A DNA stretch of 49,043 nucleotides from Carideicomes alvinocaridis (GCA_005473895.2 SRJI02000035.1:1-49043); one strand, 5' to 3'; positions 25,677 through 34,692 are shown, counted from the first letter of the stretch. Numbers and translations are program-made. Notes: generated from the letters alone by a model not told the origin.

Positions 25677-27742
25677 GTGCCCGGCACCTCCGCCTTGCCG
25701 CGATTGTCGGTCGTGGCCTCCAGCCGGCGCGGGATCGCCGGGGTGGCGGAGGCACGGTCGAGCCAGGCGCGGTGCATGCGCTCCACCTCGTCCGCGGGAA
25801 TGGTCTTTTCCACGTTGGTGACGAAGCTGCGCGCCACCGTCACGGCCATCAGCCCCAGCAGCGAGGCGATGGTCAGCCACCAGATATGCCAGGTCACCGC
25901 GAAGCCGCAGATCGCCGCGCCGAGCCCCAGCAGGGGCGCCACCGCGCTGTTCTTCGGCATGACGATGTCATGGTAGCGCTCGGGCGCCGAATGGGCACGG
26001 CCGTCGCGCTTCATGTCGTTGAAGGCGTCGCGGCTTCGCACCTCGGGCGGGACGGGAAAGTTCCATTCGAAGGGCGGGGCGGGCCCGGCCCATTCCAGGG
26101 ACCGCCCGTCCCAGGGATCGCCCACCGGGACCGCGAGCGCTTCGCGCTGCCGGATCGAGACCACGAGCTGCAGCGCCAGCACGCAGAGCCCGGCGAGGAT
26201 CAGCATCGCGCCCAGCATCGCGGCCGCCAGCCACGGCGTGAAGGACGGATCGCTCCAGACCGCCATGCGCCGCATGCCCCCCATGAGCCCCAGGGCATAG
26301 AGCGGGAAGAAGGCCAGCAGGAAGCCCGGCGCCAGCAGCCAGAAGGCAAGCTGGCCCAGCCCCTCGTGCAGGCGGAAGCCCATGGCCTTGGGAAACCAGA
26401 AGTGGAACCCCGCGAACATCGCGAACAGCGTGCCGGGGATCAGCATGTTGTGGAAATGCGCGACCAGGAACAGCGAGTTGTGAACGCTGAAATCCACGCC
26501 CGGATTGGCCAGCAGCACGCCGGTGACGCCGCCCAGCACGAAGGTCAGCAGGAAGTAATTGGCATAGAGCATGGGCACCCGGAACCGGATGCGGCCGAAG
26601 ACCATGGTCAGCAGCCAGTCATAGACCTTCACCCCGGTGGGCACGCCGATCAGCATCGTCGCCATGCCGAAGGCGGCGTTCACGTCGGCGCTCTGCCCCA
26701 TGGTGAAGAAGTGGTGCAGCCAGACGGTAAAGCTCAGCACCGCGATGGCCATGGTGGCATAGACCAGCGAGGTGTAGCCGTAGAGCGTCTTGCCCGAGAA
26801 GGTGGAGAAGACCTCGGACCAGATGCCGAAGGCCGGCAGGATCAGGATATAGACCTCGGGGTGGCCGAACAGCCAGAACAGGTTGGCGTAGTTCATCACG
26901 TCGCCGCCGGCCGCGTTGGTGAAGAAGTGGAACCCGGCATAGCGGTCGAGCGCCAGCATCAGCGTGGCGAGTGTCAGCGGCGCCATGGCGAATATCATCA
27001 GGATCGAGGTGCAGAGCGAGACCCAGCAGAACAGCGGCATGCGGAACAGGTCCATCCCCGGCGCCCGCTGCTTGTAGATCGTGACCGCGAAATTGAGCCC
27101 GGTCAGTGTCGACCCGATGGAGGCCGGGGTCAGCGCCCAGATCCAGTAATCCACGCCGGCGCCGGGGCTGAACGGCTTTTCCGTGAACGATGGATAGCCC
27201 GACCAGCCGCCGGTGGAGAACTTGCCGATCACCAGCGACACCATCAGCAGCGCCGCCCCCGCCGCGGTCAGCGCCAGCGACACGGCGTTGAGCAACGGAA
27301 AGCTCACGTCCCGCGCGCCGATCTGCAGCGGCATGACGAAGTTGATGATGCCGGTCAGCAGCGGCATGGCGACGAAGAAGATCATGATCGTGCCATGGGT
27401 GGAGAAGAGCTGGGCGAAATGCTCGTGGCTGAGGTAGCCCGGCGCGTCCACCGCCAGCAGCTGCTGCAGCCGCATCACGTTGGCCTCGATGATGCCGCGG
27501 GCCAGCATCACGGTGGCCAGCACGATATACATGATGCCGATCTTCTTGTGGTCGAGGCTGGTCAGCCAGTCCCGCCAGAGCGGACGCCACCAGTGCTTCG
27601 CCGTGATCAGCAGGAGCGCCGCCAGCGCGCCCAGCACCACGATCCCGCCGGCGCCCGCCGCCACCAGCTCGCTCGAGCTCGGGTGCTGCCAGGCGCGCAG
27701 GAAGACGATGTCATGCCATTCGAGGATGCCCAGCCAGTTCAT
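25673..27742 (-). CDS. cyoB: Cytochrome bo quinol oxidase, subunit I
   Basis: 689 residues, about 15 membrane spans, the catalytic haem-copper subunit that reduces oxygen with quinol electrons and pumps protons. Ligands by alignment with E. coli (offset +10): His116 and His431 for low-spin haem, His294, His343 and His344 for copper, His429 for haem o, with Tyr298 for the His-Tyr cross-link. Proton-path residues Asp145, Glu296 and Lys372 are present. The high-affinity quinone-site Asp75 of E. coli appears to be Glu86 here (RGIIEAN in place of RGFADAI), judged by eye. All catalytic residues are intact. Confidence 0.96.
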   Translation of the reverse strand: MNWLGILEWHDIVFLRAWQHPSSSELVAAGAGGIVVLGALAALLLITAKHWWRPLWRDWLTSLDHKKIGIMYIVLATVMLARGIIEANVMRLQQLLAVDAPGYLSHEHFAQLFSTHGTIMIFFVAMPLLTGIINFVMPLQIGARDVSFPLLNAVSLALTAAGAALLMVSLVIGKFSTGGWSGYPSFTEKPFSPGAGVDYWIWALTPASIGSTLTGLNFAVTIYKQRAPGMDLFRMPLFCWVSLCTSILMIFAMAPLTLATLMLALDRYAGFHFFTNAAGGDVMNYANLFWLFGHPEVYILILPAFGIWSEVFSTFSGKTLYGYTSLVYATMAIAVLSFTVWLHHFFTMGQSADVNAAFGMATMLIGVPTGVKVYDWLLTMVFGRIRFRVPMLYANYFLLTFVLGGVTGVLLANPGVDFSVHNSLFLVAHFHNMLIPGTLFAMFAGFHFWFPKAMGFRLHEGLGQLAFWLLAPGFLLAFFPLYALGLMGGMRRMAVWSDPSFTPWLAAAMLGAMLILAGLCVLALQLVVSIRQREALAVPVGDPWDGRSLEWAGPAPPFEWNFPVPPEVRSRDAFNDMKRDGRAHSAPERYHDIVMPKNSAVAPLLGLGAAICGFAVTWHIWWLTIASLLGLMAVTVARSFVTNVEKTIPADEVERMHRAWLDRASATPAIPRRLEATTDNRGKAEVPGT

Positions 27743-28590
27743 TCCGAAGCCTTCTCCATTGCGTGGAGGGGGCCGGCATATTTCTCCACGACCCGTTCGA
27801 AGAAATCCGGCGCCAGGCCGGCATAGGCGCGCGGCCCGTGATCGCCGAAGCTGAGGAGCCGGTCATAGGCCCCGGGATCGAGCGCGGGCGCGCCCTCGGT
27901 CAGCTCCGCGAGGCGGGCATCGAAGCTGTCAGGCGCCACGGCCTCGGCGGTGAAGACATGGCCCGGAAAGCCCCGGCCGCTGTATTGCGTGTTGCGTCCT
28001 TGGTAGAGGCCCGGCGCGTCCGCCTGCAGGTTCAGCTCGGTCACCATGCCGGCCATGGCATAGACCTGCCCGCCGAGCCGGGGGATGATGACGCTCTGCA
28101 TCACGCTGTCGCTAGTCATGCGCAGCCGCAGGCCCCGGCCCGCCGGGATCAGCAGCCGATCGACCAGCGCCACGTCCTGCCCGGGGTAGAGAAAGACGAA
28201 ATCGTCCTGGGTCAGCACAAGCTGCACCTCGAGCGGGTCCGGCCCCAGCGGCGCGTAGGGATCGAGCGCGTGGGTGTAGCGCCAGAGCGTGACGCCCAGC
28301 ACCGCCACCACCAGGATCGGGATGCCCCAGATCGCCCACTCGGCAAGGCGGTTGAATTGCCATTCCGGCCGGTAGGTGTCGCCCGCCCCGGCGCGGTAAC
28401 GCCAGAGGATCACCGGCAGGGCAAGGAACAGCGGCACGACCACCACCGCCATCCAGCCGACGATCTGGAAGAAATGCGCGCGCTGCATCTCGGCCACGGG
28501 CCCGGCCGCCCAGAGAAAGCCGGAGGGCTCGGCTCCTGCCGGTGCGGACATGCAGGACAGAGCGAAGGCCGCCGCGCAAAGGCGGCTCAC
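27739..28590 (-). CDS. cyoA: Cytochrome bo quinol oxidase, subunit II
   Basis: About 283 residues if GTG 28590 is used; a GTG at 28653 in the same frame would add 21. The shorter form begins with a signal-like stretch (SRLCAAAFALSCMSAPAGA), and its start leaves room for a promoter upstream. Two spans follow (about 45-67 and 88-108), then the cupredoxin-like periplasmic domain. The CuA ligands of cytochrome c oxidases are absent, as expected for a quinol oxidase. The stop overlaps the cyoB ATG. First gene of cyoABCD. Confidence 0.9.
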   Translation of the reverse strand: MSRLCAAAFALSCMSAPAGAEPSGFLWAAGPVAEMQRAHFFQIVGWMAVVVVPLFLALPVILWRYRAGAGDTYRPEWQFNRLAEWAIWGIPILVVAVLGVTLWRYTHALDPYAPLGPDPLEVQLVLTQDDFVFLYPGQDVALVDRLLIPAGRGLRLRMTSDSVMQSVIIPRLGGQVYAMAGMVTELNLQADAPGLYQGRNTQYSGRGFPGHVFTAEAVAPDSFDARLAELTEGAPALDPGAYDRLLSFGDHGPRAYAGLAPDFFERVVEKYAGPLHAMEKASE

Positions 28591-28667
28591 TCGGAAATGA
28601 CCCCGGCATGCTGAGACGATTGGTTGCAAGTGTCGTGTCGGCCCCCGTTCCACCGATTTTTCGTTAG

Positions 28668-28692
28668 AACCCGAGGGCCGCGACTTTGTTCC
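28668..28692 (-). promoter_or_regulatory. EcfG-like near-match upstream of cyoA
   Basis: Minus-strand GGAAC (28692-28688), 16-nt spacer, GGTT (28671-28668), one base off CGTT. It starts just after the stop of the upstream gene. It would fit the GTG start at 28590 (77 nt downstream) and not the one at 28653. Confidence 0.3.
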
Positions 28693-28705
28693 GGCGGGCG
28701 CCGCG

Positions 28706-29671
28706 TCAGACCGCCGCGGTGCCCGCCCCGGTCAGGGCCTGGACCACGTGCCAGCCGGCGGCAAGATCCTGGACGATCAGGCCGTGGGACTTGTAGCCGG
28801 TGATCTGGTCCGCGTCGCGGCGGCCGGGGGCATCGCCGGCCAGCACCGCGCCGATCTCGGTGACGGGGTAGTCCGGCGGGATCGCGCCCGCCGCCCGGGC
28901 CTCGAGGATCTCGCCGGCCTCGCGGCTGGCGCTTTCGGCGGAATCGGTGAACATGGTCAGCCGCGCGACGCCCGCATCGTCGATCTCGCGCGCATCGGCC
29001 AGGCTGGCGCCCACGAGATTGACGTGCTGGCCAGGCTCCAGCAAGGCGCCGGGCAGGAACGCCTCGCGCGCCACGGTGGCGGTGGTCACCACCTCCGCCC
29101 CCTGCAGCGCCTCTTCGAGAGTCGCCACGGCCCGGACCCGCACGTCGCTTTCCGGCATCCGGCGGGCCAGCGCCTCGGCCGCGTCGGGCCGGCGGGCCCA
29201 GAGCCTGACCTCCTCGGGGGCGAAAGATTCCAGCACGCCGCGCAGGTGCCATTCCGCCTGTTCGCCCGCGCCGCAGATGGCAAAGACGCGCGGATCGGGG
29301 CGGGCCAGCGCGCGGGTCGCCATCATGGAGGCGGCCGCGGTCCGCAGCGCGGTCAGCGCGTCGGCATCCAGCGCGGCGAGCGGCCGGCCGAATTCGCTTT
29401 CGAAGAGCATCACCATGCCCTGGTGGCTCGACAATCCCATCGCGGGCGCCCCGGGAAAGAGGCTGAGGATCTTGGCCCCGTGGATCGCCGGATCGCCCAG
29501 GGCGCCGTACATGACCCCCATCCGGCCCCGGCCTCCGCCCACCGGCACGGCATGGCGCGGCGGATGGGTGGCCCGCCCGGCGGAGACGTCGCGCATCGCG
29601 GCCTCCAGCGGCGCAATGAAAGACCCCACGGTGAAGCGGTCGAAAATCTGGCTGGCGGTGATGATCTGCAC
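28706..29671 (-). CDS. Ornithine cyclodeaminase / mu-crystallin family protein
   Basis: 321 residues starting at GTG 29671 (MQIITASQIFDRF). The Rossmann region is FAICGAGEQAEWHLRGVL with the dinucleotide-binding loop. HVNLVGASLADAREID and APGRRDADQITGYKSHGLIVQDLAAG are family signatures. Members are NAD(P)-dependent and act on ornithine, delta1-pyrroline carboxylates, ketimines or, in ectoine use, related amino acids, so the substrate cannot be fixed. The gene diverges from a TRAP transporter across a 340-nt gap, which suggests a shared, amino-acid-like substrate (inference). Confidence 0.85.
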   Translation of the reverse strand: MQIITASQIFDRFTVGSFIAPLEAAMRDVSAGRATHPPRHAVPVGGGRGRMGVMYGALGDPAIHGAKILSLFPGAPAMGLSSHQGMVMLFESEFGRPLAALDADALTALRTAAASMMATRALARPDPRVFAICGAGEQAEWHLRGVLESFAPEEVRLWARRPDAAEALARRMPESDVRVRAVATLEEALQGAEVVTTATVAREAFLPGALLEPGQHVNLVGASLADAREIDDAGVARLTMFTDSAESASREAGEILEARAAGAIPPDYPVTEIGAVLAGDAPGRRDADQITGYKSHGLIVQDLAAGWHVVQALTGAGTAAV

Positions 29672-30011
29672 GGGGGATCTGTCCCTTTGCTCGTGGTGAT
29701 GACGCGCCGACAGGTTTGCGGTCCGGCTTGTCAGGCCGCGCGGGACGGCGCCCGCGCCCTGGCCGATCCTGAGCGCCGCGATGCCCTGCCTGTCAAGCCA
29801 TGGCCCGGCTTTTTTCGTGGCAGTGCATGGCCTTGGCCGGGGAGCGTCGCGCGGGGTGCGACAGTTTGGCGTTGACATGCGCGGCCGCTCGGCAAAAAGC
29901 TGGGCGCATGATCTTGAGAGCCAGCCCCCGTTCCGCCGAGTGGTCGGGCGTGCCCCGTGGCGCGCCGGACCCATCCGCCGCAGTCCCAGACGATCCGGGC
30001 GCGGCGCGGGA
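29672..30011. other. 340-nt divergent control region between the cyclodeaminase-family gene and the TRAP operon
   Basis: No ORF is supported. On the plus strand TTGACA (29872-29877) is a perfect -35, but the -10 at 17 nt (AAAAGC) is poor. AAGCC/GGCTT around 29798-29815 with a following T-run is a small terminator-like stem. No clear operator was found. Confidence 0.45.
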
Positions 30012-30635
30012 ATGAGCGGGCAGGGGGGCGAACGGCCGAGGATGCGGCTGATCCGCGGCTACGTGCGGGTCGTGGAACGGGTGAACCGCCGGATCGGGCG
30101 GATCGCCATGTACGGGATCTTCGTGCTGATGGGCGTGCTGCTCTGGTCGTCGATCTCCAAGACCTTCTTCATGCCCTCGATGTGGACGCTGGAGACCGCG
30201 CAGTTCCTGATGGTGGCCTATTACATTCTGGGCGGACCCTACTCGATCCAGCTCAACGCCAACGTGCGGATGGACCTCTTCTACGGAAGCTGGAGCCCGC
30301 GGACCAAGGCCTGGGTCGATGCCTTCACCATCTTCTTCCTGCTCTACTACCTCGGGATATTGTTCCTCGGCGGGGTGGAGAGCACGGCCTATTCGCTGGG
30401 CTATTTCGGGATGGAGCCGTTCAGCTTCTTCGGCGACCTGATCTCGGCGCTGTTCACCGGGGGCTTCGACGCCGCGGGCGAGGTCATGGGCCGGTTCGAG
30501 CGCAGCCCGACCGCCTGGCGCCCCTTCCTCTGGCCGATCAAGACGGTGCTCATGCTGGGGATCGTGCTGATGATCCTGCAGGCGCTGGCCGAATTCTTTC
30601 GTGACGTGGCCCGTATCCGCGGGGTGGAGATCTGA
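30012..30635 (+). CDS. TRAP transporter, small membrane subunit (DctQ type)
   Basis: 207 residues from ATG 30012; ATG 30042 (MRLIRGYVRVVERVNRRIG) is an equally plausible start and neither has a clear ribosome site. About four spans, beginning at IAMYGIFVLMGVLLWSSI. ETAQFLMVAYYILGGPY and the N..VRMDLFYG segment are typical of DctQ subunits. It pairs with the large subunit in sodium- or proton-driven uptake. The stop overlaps the start of the large subunit gene (TGATG). Confidence 0.88.
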   Translation: MSGQGGERPRMRLIRGYVRVVERVNRRIGRIAMYGIFVLMGVLLWSSISKTFFMPSMWTLETAQFLMVAYYILGGPYSIQLNANVRMDLFYGSWSPRTKAWVDAFTIFFLLYYLGILFLGGVESTAYSLGYFGMEPFSFFGDLISALFTGGFDAAGEVMGRFERSPTAWRPFLWPIKTVLMLGIVLMILQALAEFFRDVARIRGVEI

Positions 30636-31960
30636 TGTCCCAGGAATGGATCGCCATCGTCATGTTCGCCTCCATGATGCTGATGCTCGTGACGGGGCAG
30701 AGGGTTTTTGCCGCCATCGGCTTCGTGGGCGCCATCGCGGGGGTGCTGCTCTGGGGGACGGGGGGCGTGGCCATCCCCTTCTCCTCGGCGATGAAGCTGA
30801 TGAAATGGTACCCGCTGCTGACCCTGCCGATGTTCATCTTCATGGGCTACGTGCTGTCGGAAAGCCGCATCGCCGACGACCTCTACCGCATGTTCCACGT
30901 CTGGATGGGGCCGGTGCGGGGCGGGCTCGCCATCGGGACGATCGGGCTGATGGTGCTGATCTCGGCCATGAACGGGCTGTCGGTCGCCGGCATGGCCATC
31001 GGGGCCACCATCGCCCTGCCGGAGCTGCTGCGCCGGGGCTACGACAAGATCATGGTCACGGGGGTGATCCAGGCCGGGTCATCGCTGGGGATCCTCGTGC
31101 CGCCGTCGGTGGTGCTGGTGCTTTACGCGATGATCGCGCGCCAGCCGGTGGGGCAGCTCTGGCTCGCGGGCGTGGTGCCGGGGCTGGTCATGGCGGGGAT
31201 GTTCATCCTCTACGTGGCGATCCGCTGCCGCATCCAGCCCGAGCTGGGCCCCGTCCTGCCCAAGGAAGAGCGCGAGCAGATCACGCGGGGCGAGAAATAC
31301 CGCCTGCTGGGCGCGGGGATCCTGCCGCTGGTGATCTTCGCGGCGATGATGGTGCCCTTCGTGAACGGCTGGACCTCGCTGGTCGAAAGCTCCGCCATCG
31401 GGGCGATCACCGCCTTCCTGGCCGCGGTGCTGAAGGGGCGGATGACGCGCGAGGTCTTCGAGAACACGCTGCGCAACACGCTGGGCATCTCCTGCATGTT
31501 CATGTGGATCATCATGGCGGCGCTGGCCTTCGGCGCGATCTTCGACGGGCTGGGCGCGGTGCGGGCGATCGAGGGGCTGTTCACGGAAAAGCTGGGCCTC
31601 AGCCCCTGGATGATCCTGATCCTGATGCAGCTGTCGTTCATCGTCATGGGCACGTTCCTGGACGACACGGCGATGCTGGTCATCGTCGCGCCGCTCTACG
31701 TGCCGCTGGTGGGCGAGCTGGGGTTCGACCTGATCTGGTACGGCGTGCTCTACACGATCACCACGCAGATCGCCTACATGACGCCGCCCTTCGGCTACAA
31801 CCTGTTCCTGATGCGCGCCATGGCCCCGCCGGAGATCGGGCTGAGCGACATCTACCGCTCCATCCTGCCCTTCGTGCTGGTGATGGTGGGGGCGCTGGCG
31901 GTGATCATGATCTTCCCGCAGATCGCGCTGTGGCTGCCGAACCTCGTTTACGGAAATTAA
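30635..31960 (+). CDS. TRAP transporter, large membrane subunit (DctM type)
   Basis: 441 residues with about 12 spans. MNGLSVAGMAIGATIALPEL, QAGSSLGILVPPSVVLVLY and the late DDTAMLVIVAPLYVPL and YMTPPFGYNLFLMR segments are DctM signatures. It carries the solute across the inner membrane using the ion gradient, together with the small subunit and the binding protein. Gene order is small, large, then binding protein, with 58 nt before the last. Confidence 0.93.
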   Translation: MSQEWIAIVMFASMMLMLVTGQRVFAAIGFVGAIAGVLLWGTGGVAIPFSSAMKLMKWYPLLTLPMFIFMGYVLSESRIADDLYRMFHVWMGPVRGGLAIGTIGLMVLISAMNGLSVAGMAIGATIALPELLRRGYDKIMVTGVIQAGSSLGILVPPSVVLVLYAMIARQPVGQLWLAGVVPGLVMAGMFILYVAIRCRIQPELGPVLPKEEREQITRGEKYRLLGAGILPLVIFAAMMVPFVNGWTSLVESSAIGAITAFLAAVLKGRMTREVFENTLRNTLGISCMFMWIIMAALAFGAIFDGLGAVRAIEGLFTEKLGLSPWMILILMQLSFIVMGTFLDDTAMLVIVAPLYVPLVGELGFDLIWYGVLYTITTQIAYMTPPFGYNLFLMRAMAPPEIGLSDIYRSILPFVLVMVGALAVIMIFPQIALWLPNLVYGN

Positions 31961-32018
31961 TACCCGAGAAGACCCCGGCACACGGGGCGCATTCAACCGA
32001 ACCGATAGGAGAGAGACA

Positions 32019-33056
32019 ATGACCACCAGACGCAAGTTCCTCCAGACCGCCGGGGTGGGCGCCATGGCCGCGCCGCTCGCCGCGCCGGCCATCGCCCAGT
32101 CCAAGATCACCTGGCGGATGCAGACCTATGCGGGCGCGGCGCTGGCCGAGCACGTGGTGAAGCCGGCCATCGACAAGTTCAACGCCATTGCCGGCGACGA
32201 GATGGAGATCGAACTCTACTTCGCGGACCAGCTGGTGCCCACGGGCGAGCTGTTCCGCGCGATGCAGCGCGGCACCATCGACGCGGTGCAGTCGGACGAC
32301 GATTCCATGGCCTCGCCGACACCGGTGCGGGTCTTTGGCGGCTACTTCCCCTTCGGTACGCGCTACTCGCTCGACGTGCCGGTGCTGTTCAATGAATACG
32401 GTCTCGACGAGATCTGGAAGGAGGAATACGCCAAGGTGGGGGTGAAGCACATCTCCGCCGGGTCGTGGGATCCCTGCCACTTCGCCACGAAGGAGCCGAT
32501 CCGCTCGCTCAAGGATCTCGAGGGCAAGCGCGTCTTCACCTTCCCGACCGCGGGCCGCTTCCTGTCGCAGTTCGGCGTGGTGCCGGTGACGCTGCCCTGG
32601 GAGGACATCGAGGTGGCGGTGCAGACCGGCGAGCTGGATGGCATCGCCTGGTCCGGCATCACCGAGGATTACACGGTGGGCTGGGCGGACGTCACCGACT
32701 ACTTCCTGACCAACAACATCTCGGGCGCCTGGATCGGGCATTTCTTTGCCAATATGGGCCGCTGGGAAGAGCTCCCCGACCGGCTGAAGACGCTGATGCA
32801 GGTCTGCATGAACGACAGCCACTACTACCGGCAATGGTGGTACTGGGGCGGCGAGGCGCGGCTCCGTGTGCAGGGCGACAAGCTGCAGCTGACTTCGATC
32901 CCCGACGAGGAATGGGCGACCGTGGAGACGGCGGCCAAGGAGTTCTGGGGCGAACTGACCGAAGGCGACCCGGTCCGCGAGAAGGTCGTGGGCATCATCA
33001 AGGAATACAACGAGGTGATGCAGAAGGCCGGCCGGCCCTATCGCTACGACACCTGA
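32019..33056 (+). CDS. TRAP transporter, periplasmic solute-binding protein (DctP type)
   Basis: 345 residues. The N-terminus TTRRKFLQTAGVGAMAAPLAAPAIA is a Tat-type signal with twin Arg at residues 4-5, so it is probably exported folded. The mature part opens ITWRMQTYAGA and has GELDGIAWSGITEDYTVGWADV and a Trp/Tyr-rich segment YYRQWWYWGGEA. The ligand cannot be told from sequence; the divergent cyclodeaminase-family gene hints at an amino-acid-derived compound. AGGAGAGA precedes the start and a strong terminator follows. Confidence 0.92.
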   Translation: MTTRRKFLQTAGVGAMAAPLAAPAIAQSKITWRMQTYAGAALAEHVVKPAIDKFNAIAGDEMEIELYFADQLVPTGELFRAMQRGTIDAVQSDDDSMASPTPVRVFGGYFPFGTRYSLDVPVLFNEYGLDEIWKEEYAKVGVKHISAGSWDPCHFATKEPIRSLKDLEGKRVFTFPTAGRFLSQFGVVPVTLPWEDIEVAVQTGELDGIAWSGITEDYTVGWADVTDYFLTNNISGAWIGHFFANMGRWEELPDRLKTLMQVCMNDSHYYRQWWYWGGEARLRVQGDKLQLTSIPDEEWATVETAAKEFWGELTEGDPVREKVVGIIKEYNEVMQKAGRPYRYDT

Positions 33057-33083
33057 TCGGTTCGGTCAGAGCGGAGATGAGCG

Positions 33084-33113
33084 CCCCCGCAGGGTTTCCT
33101 GCGGGGGTGTTTT
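33084..33113 (+). terminator. Intrinsic terminator of the TRAP operon
   Basis: 10-bp perfect stem CCCCCGCAGG (33084-33093) / CCTGCGGGGG (33098-33107), GTTT loop, then TGTTTTTG. Confidence 0.88.
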
Positions 33114-33501
33114 TGTTGGGGGGGCGTGGAGTGGGAGACAGCGTATTTCCAAAAGCCTTCGATCCGGCGTGATCATCGTACGGGGTATGAGGTGACGGGC
33201 AGGTCTCTGATCCGGGTGGGTGGCGGACCGAATCCTGTGCGGCGCCCGTGGGAGTGAAGGGCCTAGAAATGGATTGTTCTGAAGCGGCGGCACACGACCG
33301 TGCGTGCCGGGCGCAGCTATTCGCGCCACAGGGTTTCGTAGGGGCCTCTACGCCGGTGATGCCTGCACGAGCGTTCTAGAAATGGGCGCGTGGTCGCGAC
33401 TCCGCGACATGGAAATTCCACCTGCGGCCCGCATGCACCTCCTCAATGAGCCCGCGTTCAGACCACGGAATTCTGCTGATGGCAGGGGGTAGCTGGAATT
33501 T
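33114..33501. other. 388-nt gap flanking the 3' end of tRNA-Asn
   Basis: No ORF is convincing; a 62-codon plus-strand frame (33304-33492) lacks a ribosome site and recognisable content. CTAGAAATGG occurs twice (33263-33272 and 33376-33385). The stretch looks less GC-biased than its neighbours and could be remnant sequence, but I see no integrase or attachment-site repeat. Confidence 0.5.
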
Positions 33502-33576
33502 TGGCTCCGGCGGTAGGGATCGAACCTACGACCAATTGATTAACAGTCAACTGCTCTACCGCTGAGCTACGCCGGA
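33502..33576 (-). tRNA. tRNA-Asn (anticodon GTT)
   Basis: Minus-strand cloverleaf with CCA encoded at 33504-33502. Acceptor stem TCCGGCG (33576-33570) pairs with CGCCGGA (33512-33506). The anticodon loop CTGTTAA has GTT at 33544-33542. The T loop GGTTCGATCC and D-arm GTAGCTCAGCGGTAGAGC are canonical. Confidence 0.96.
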
Positions 33577-33586
33577 ACACGGAGCG

Positions 33587-33615
33587 CGTATAGCAACGGG
33601 ATTTTCGGGCGTCCA
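33587..33615 (-). promoter_or_regulatory. Likely promoter of tRNA-Asn
   Basis: On the minus strand TGGACG (33615-33610), 17-nt spacer, TATACG (33592-33587), ending 10 nt before the tRNA 5' end. Confidence 0.5.
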
Positions 33616-33721
33616 GAGGGTTCGTCGCAAAACTTTGCGAAATTCCGCCGCGGAACCCGACCCCGCGCAGCGGAGAGCGAGGCGAGGGCGCCGCGGCCCG
33701 CAAAGCCACGTTCACAGCAGG

Positions 33722-34651
33722 TCAGTCCGCGCGGCGAAACCGGGCGGTGGCGGCAATCGGACCCTCCGGCAGGGCGAGACCCCGGCCGGCGAGATCCACC
33801 AAGTGGGCAAAGACGTTGCGGGACGCGGCGGGCAGCAGGGCGGGATCGGTGTCGGTGTAGATCAGCGCGGCCAGCTCGGTCGAATCGCGCGGCTCGGAGC
33901 CGAGGGCCGAGAGGATCTGTGCCTCGCGCCCCCGGCGATGCTCCAGCAGCCAGGCGAGACGCCCGGCCGGGGCCTCCACCGGCGCGCCGTGGCCCGGGTG
34001 GAAGACGCGCCAATCCCGCGCCGCCAGCCGCTCGCAGGAGGCCATGAAATCGGTCAGATCCCCGTCCGGCGGCGAGACGAGAGAACTCGCCCAGCCCATG
34101 ACCAGGTCGCCGGTAAAGACGGCATCCCCCCAGGCAAAGCTCAGGTGGTTGCCGAAATGGCCCGGCGTGTGCAGCGCCTCGACCTGCCAATCCCGTCCCG
34201 CCACGACCGTGCCATCGGCCAGCCGCTCGTCCGGCGCGAAGGCGGCGTCGACCCCTTCGCCGCCGCCGGCCATGCCGCTGCGGGCCAGGGCCTCCATGAC
34301 CTCCGACCGCCCGGCACCGGCATCGCCATGGGCGAGCACCGGCGCGCCCGTACGCTCCGACAGAGGCCGGGCCAGCGGCGAATGGTCAAGATGGGCATGG
34401 GTGACGAGGATATGCGTGACCCTTTCGCCAGGCGCCAGGGCTGCCAGCAGCGCCTCCAGGTGGGCGGGATCGGCGGGGCCGGGATCGATCACCGCCACCT
34501 CGCCCTCGCCCAGGATATAGCTGTTGGTCCCGCGGAAGGTCATCGGCGAGGCATTGGGCGCCAGCACCCGGCGCAGCCCGGGGGCGAGCCGCTCGGGCCG
34601 GCCGGGTTCGGGGCGGAAGGTCGGGTCGGGATCGGGGGGCATGGCGGGCAT
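33722..34651 (-). CDS. Metallo-beta-lactamase-fold hydrolase (LACTB2-like)
   Basis: 309 residues. The metal motif THAHLDHS gives His85, His87, Asp89 and His90; HTPGHFGNHLSF and FTGDLVMGW supply the further ligands. The C-terminal about 60 residues form a winged-helix-like extension (LGSEPRDSTELAALIY), as in LACTB2-type hydrolases and nucleases. ATG 34651 follows AAGGAAG. Cytoplasmic hydrolase whose substrate, a thioester or RNA, is not evident. It diverges from the kinase gene with only 41 nt between starts. Confidence 0.88.
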   Translation of the reverse strand: MPAMPPDPDPTFRPEPGRPERLAPGLRRVLAPNASPMTFRGTNSYILGEGEVAVIDPGPADPAHLEALLAALAPGERVTHILVTHAHLDHSPLARPLSERTGAPVLAHGDAGAGRSEVMEALARSGMAGGGEGVDAAFAPDERLADGTVVAGRDWQVEALHTPGHFGNHLSFAWGDAVFTGDLVMGWASSLVSPPDGDLTDFMASCERLAARDWRVFHPGHGAPVEAPAGRLAWLLEHRRGREAQILSALGSEPRDSTELAALIYTDTDPALLPAASRNVFAHLVDLAGRGLALPEGPIAATARFRRAD

Positions 34652-34692
34652 TTCGCTTCCTTCGTCCTGCGGCGATGGATAGGGTCTAGCGC

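Noticed and set aside
25772-27826. Plus-strand 684-codon frame opposite cyoB
   Set aside because: Antisense to a haem-copper oxidase with all ligands in place.
28591-28653. Longer cyoA start at GTG 28653
   Set aside because: It would place the start within 15 nt of the candidate promoter and add a polar stretch ahead of the signal-like segment; kept only as an alternative.
33304-33492. 62-codon ORF beside tRNA-Asn
   Set aside because: No ribosome site, no recognisable content, single short frame in a non-coding stretch.
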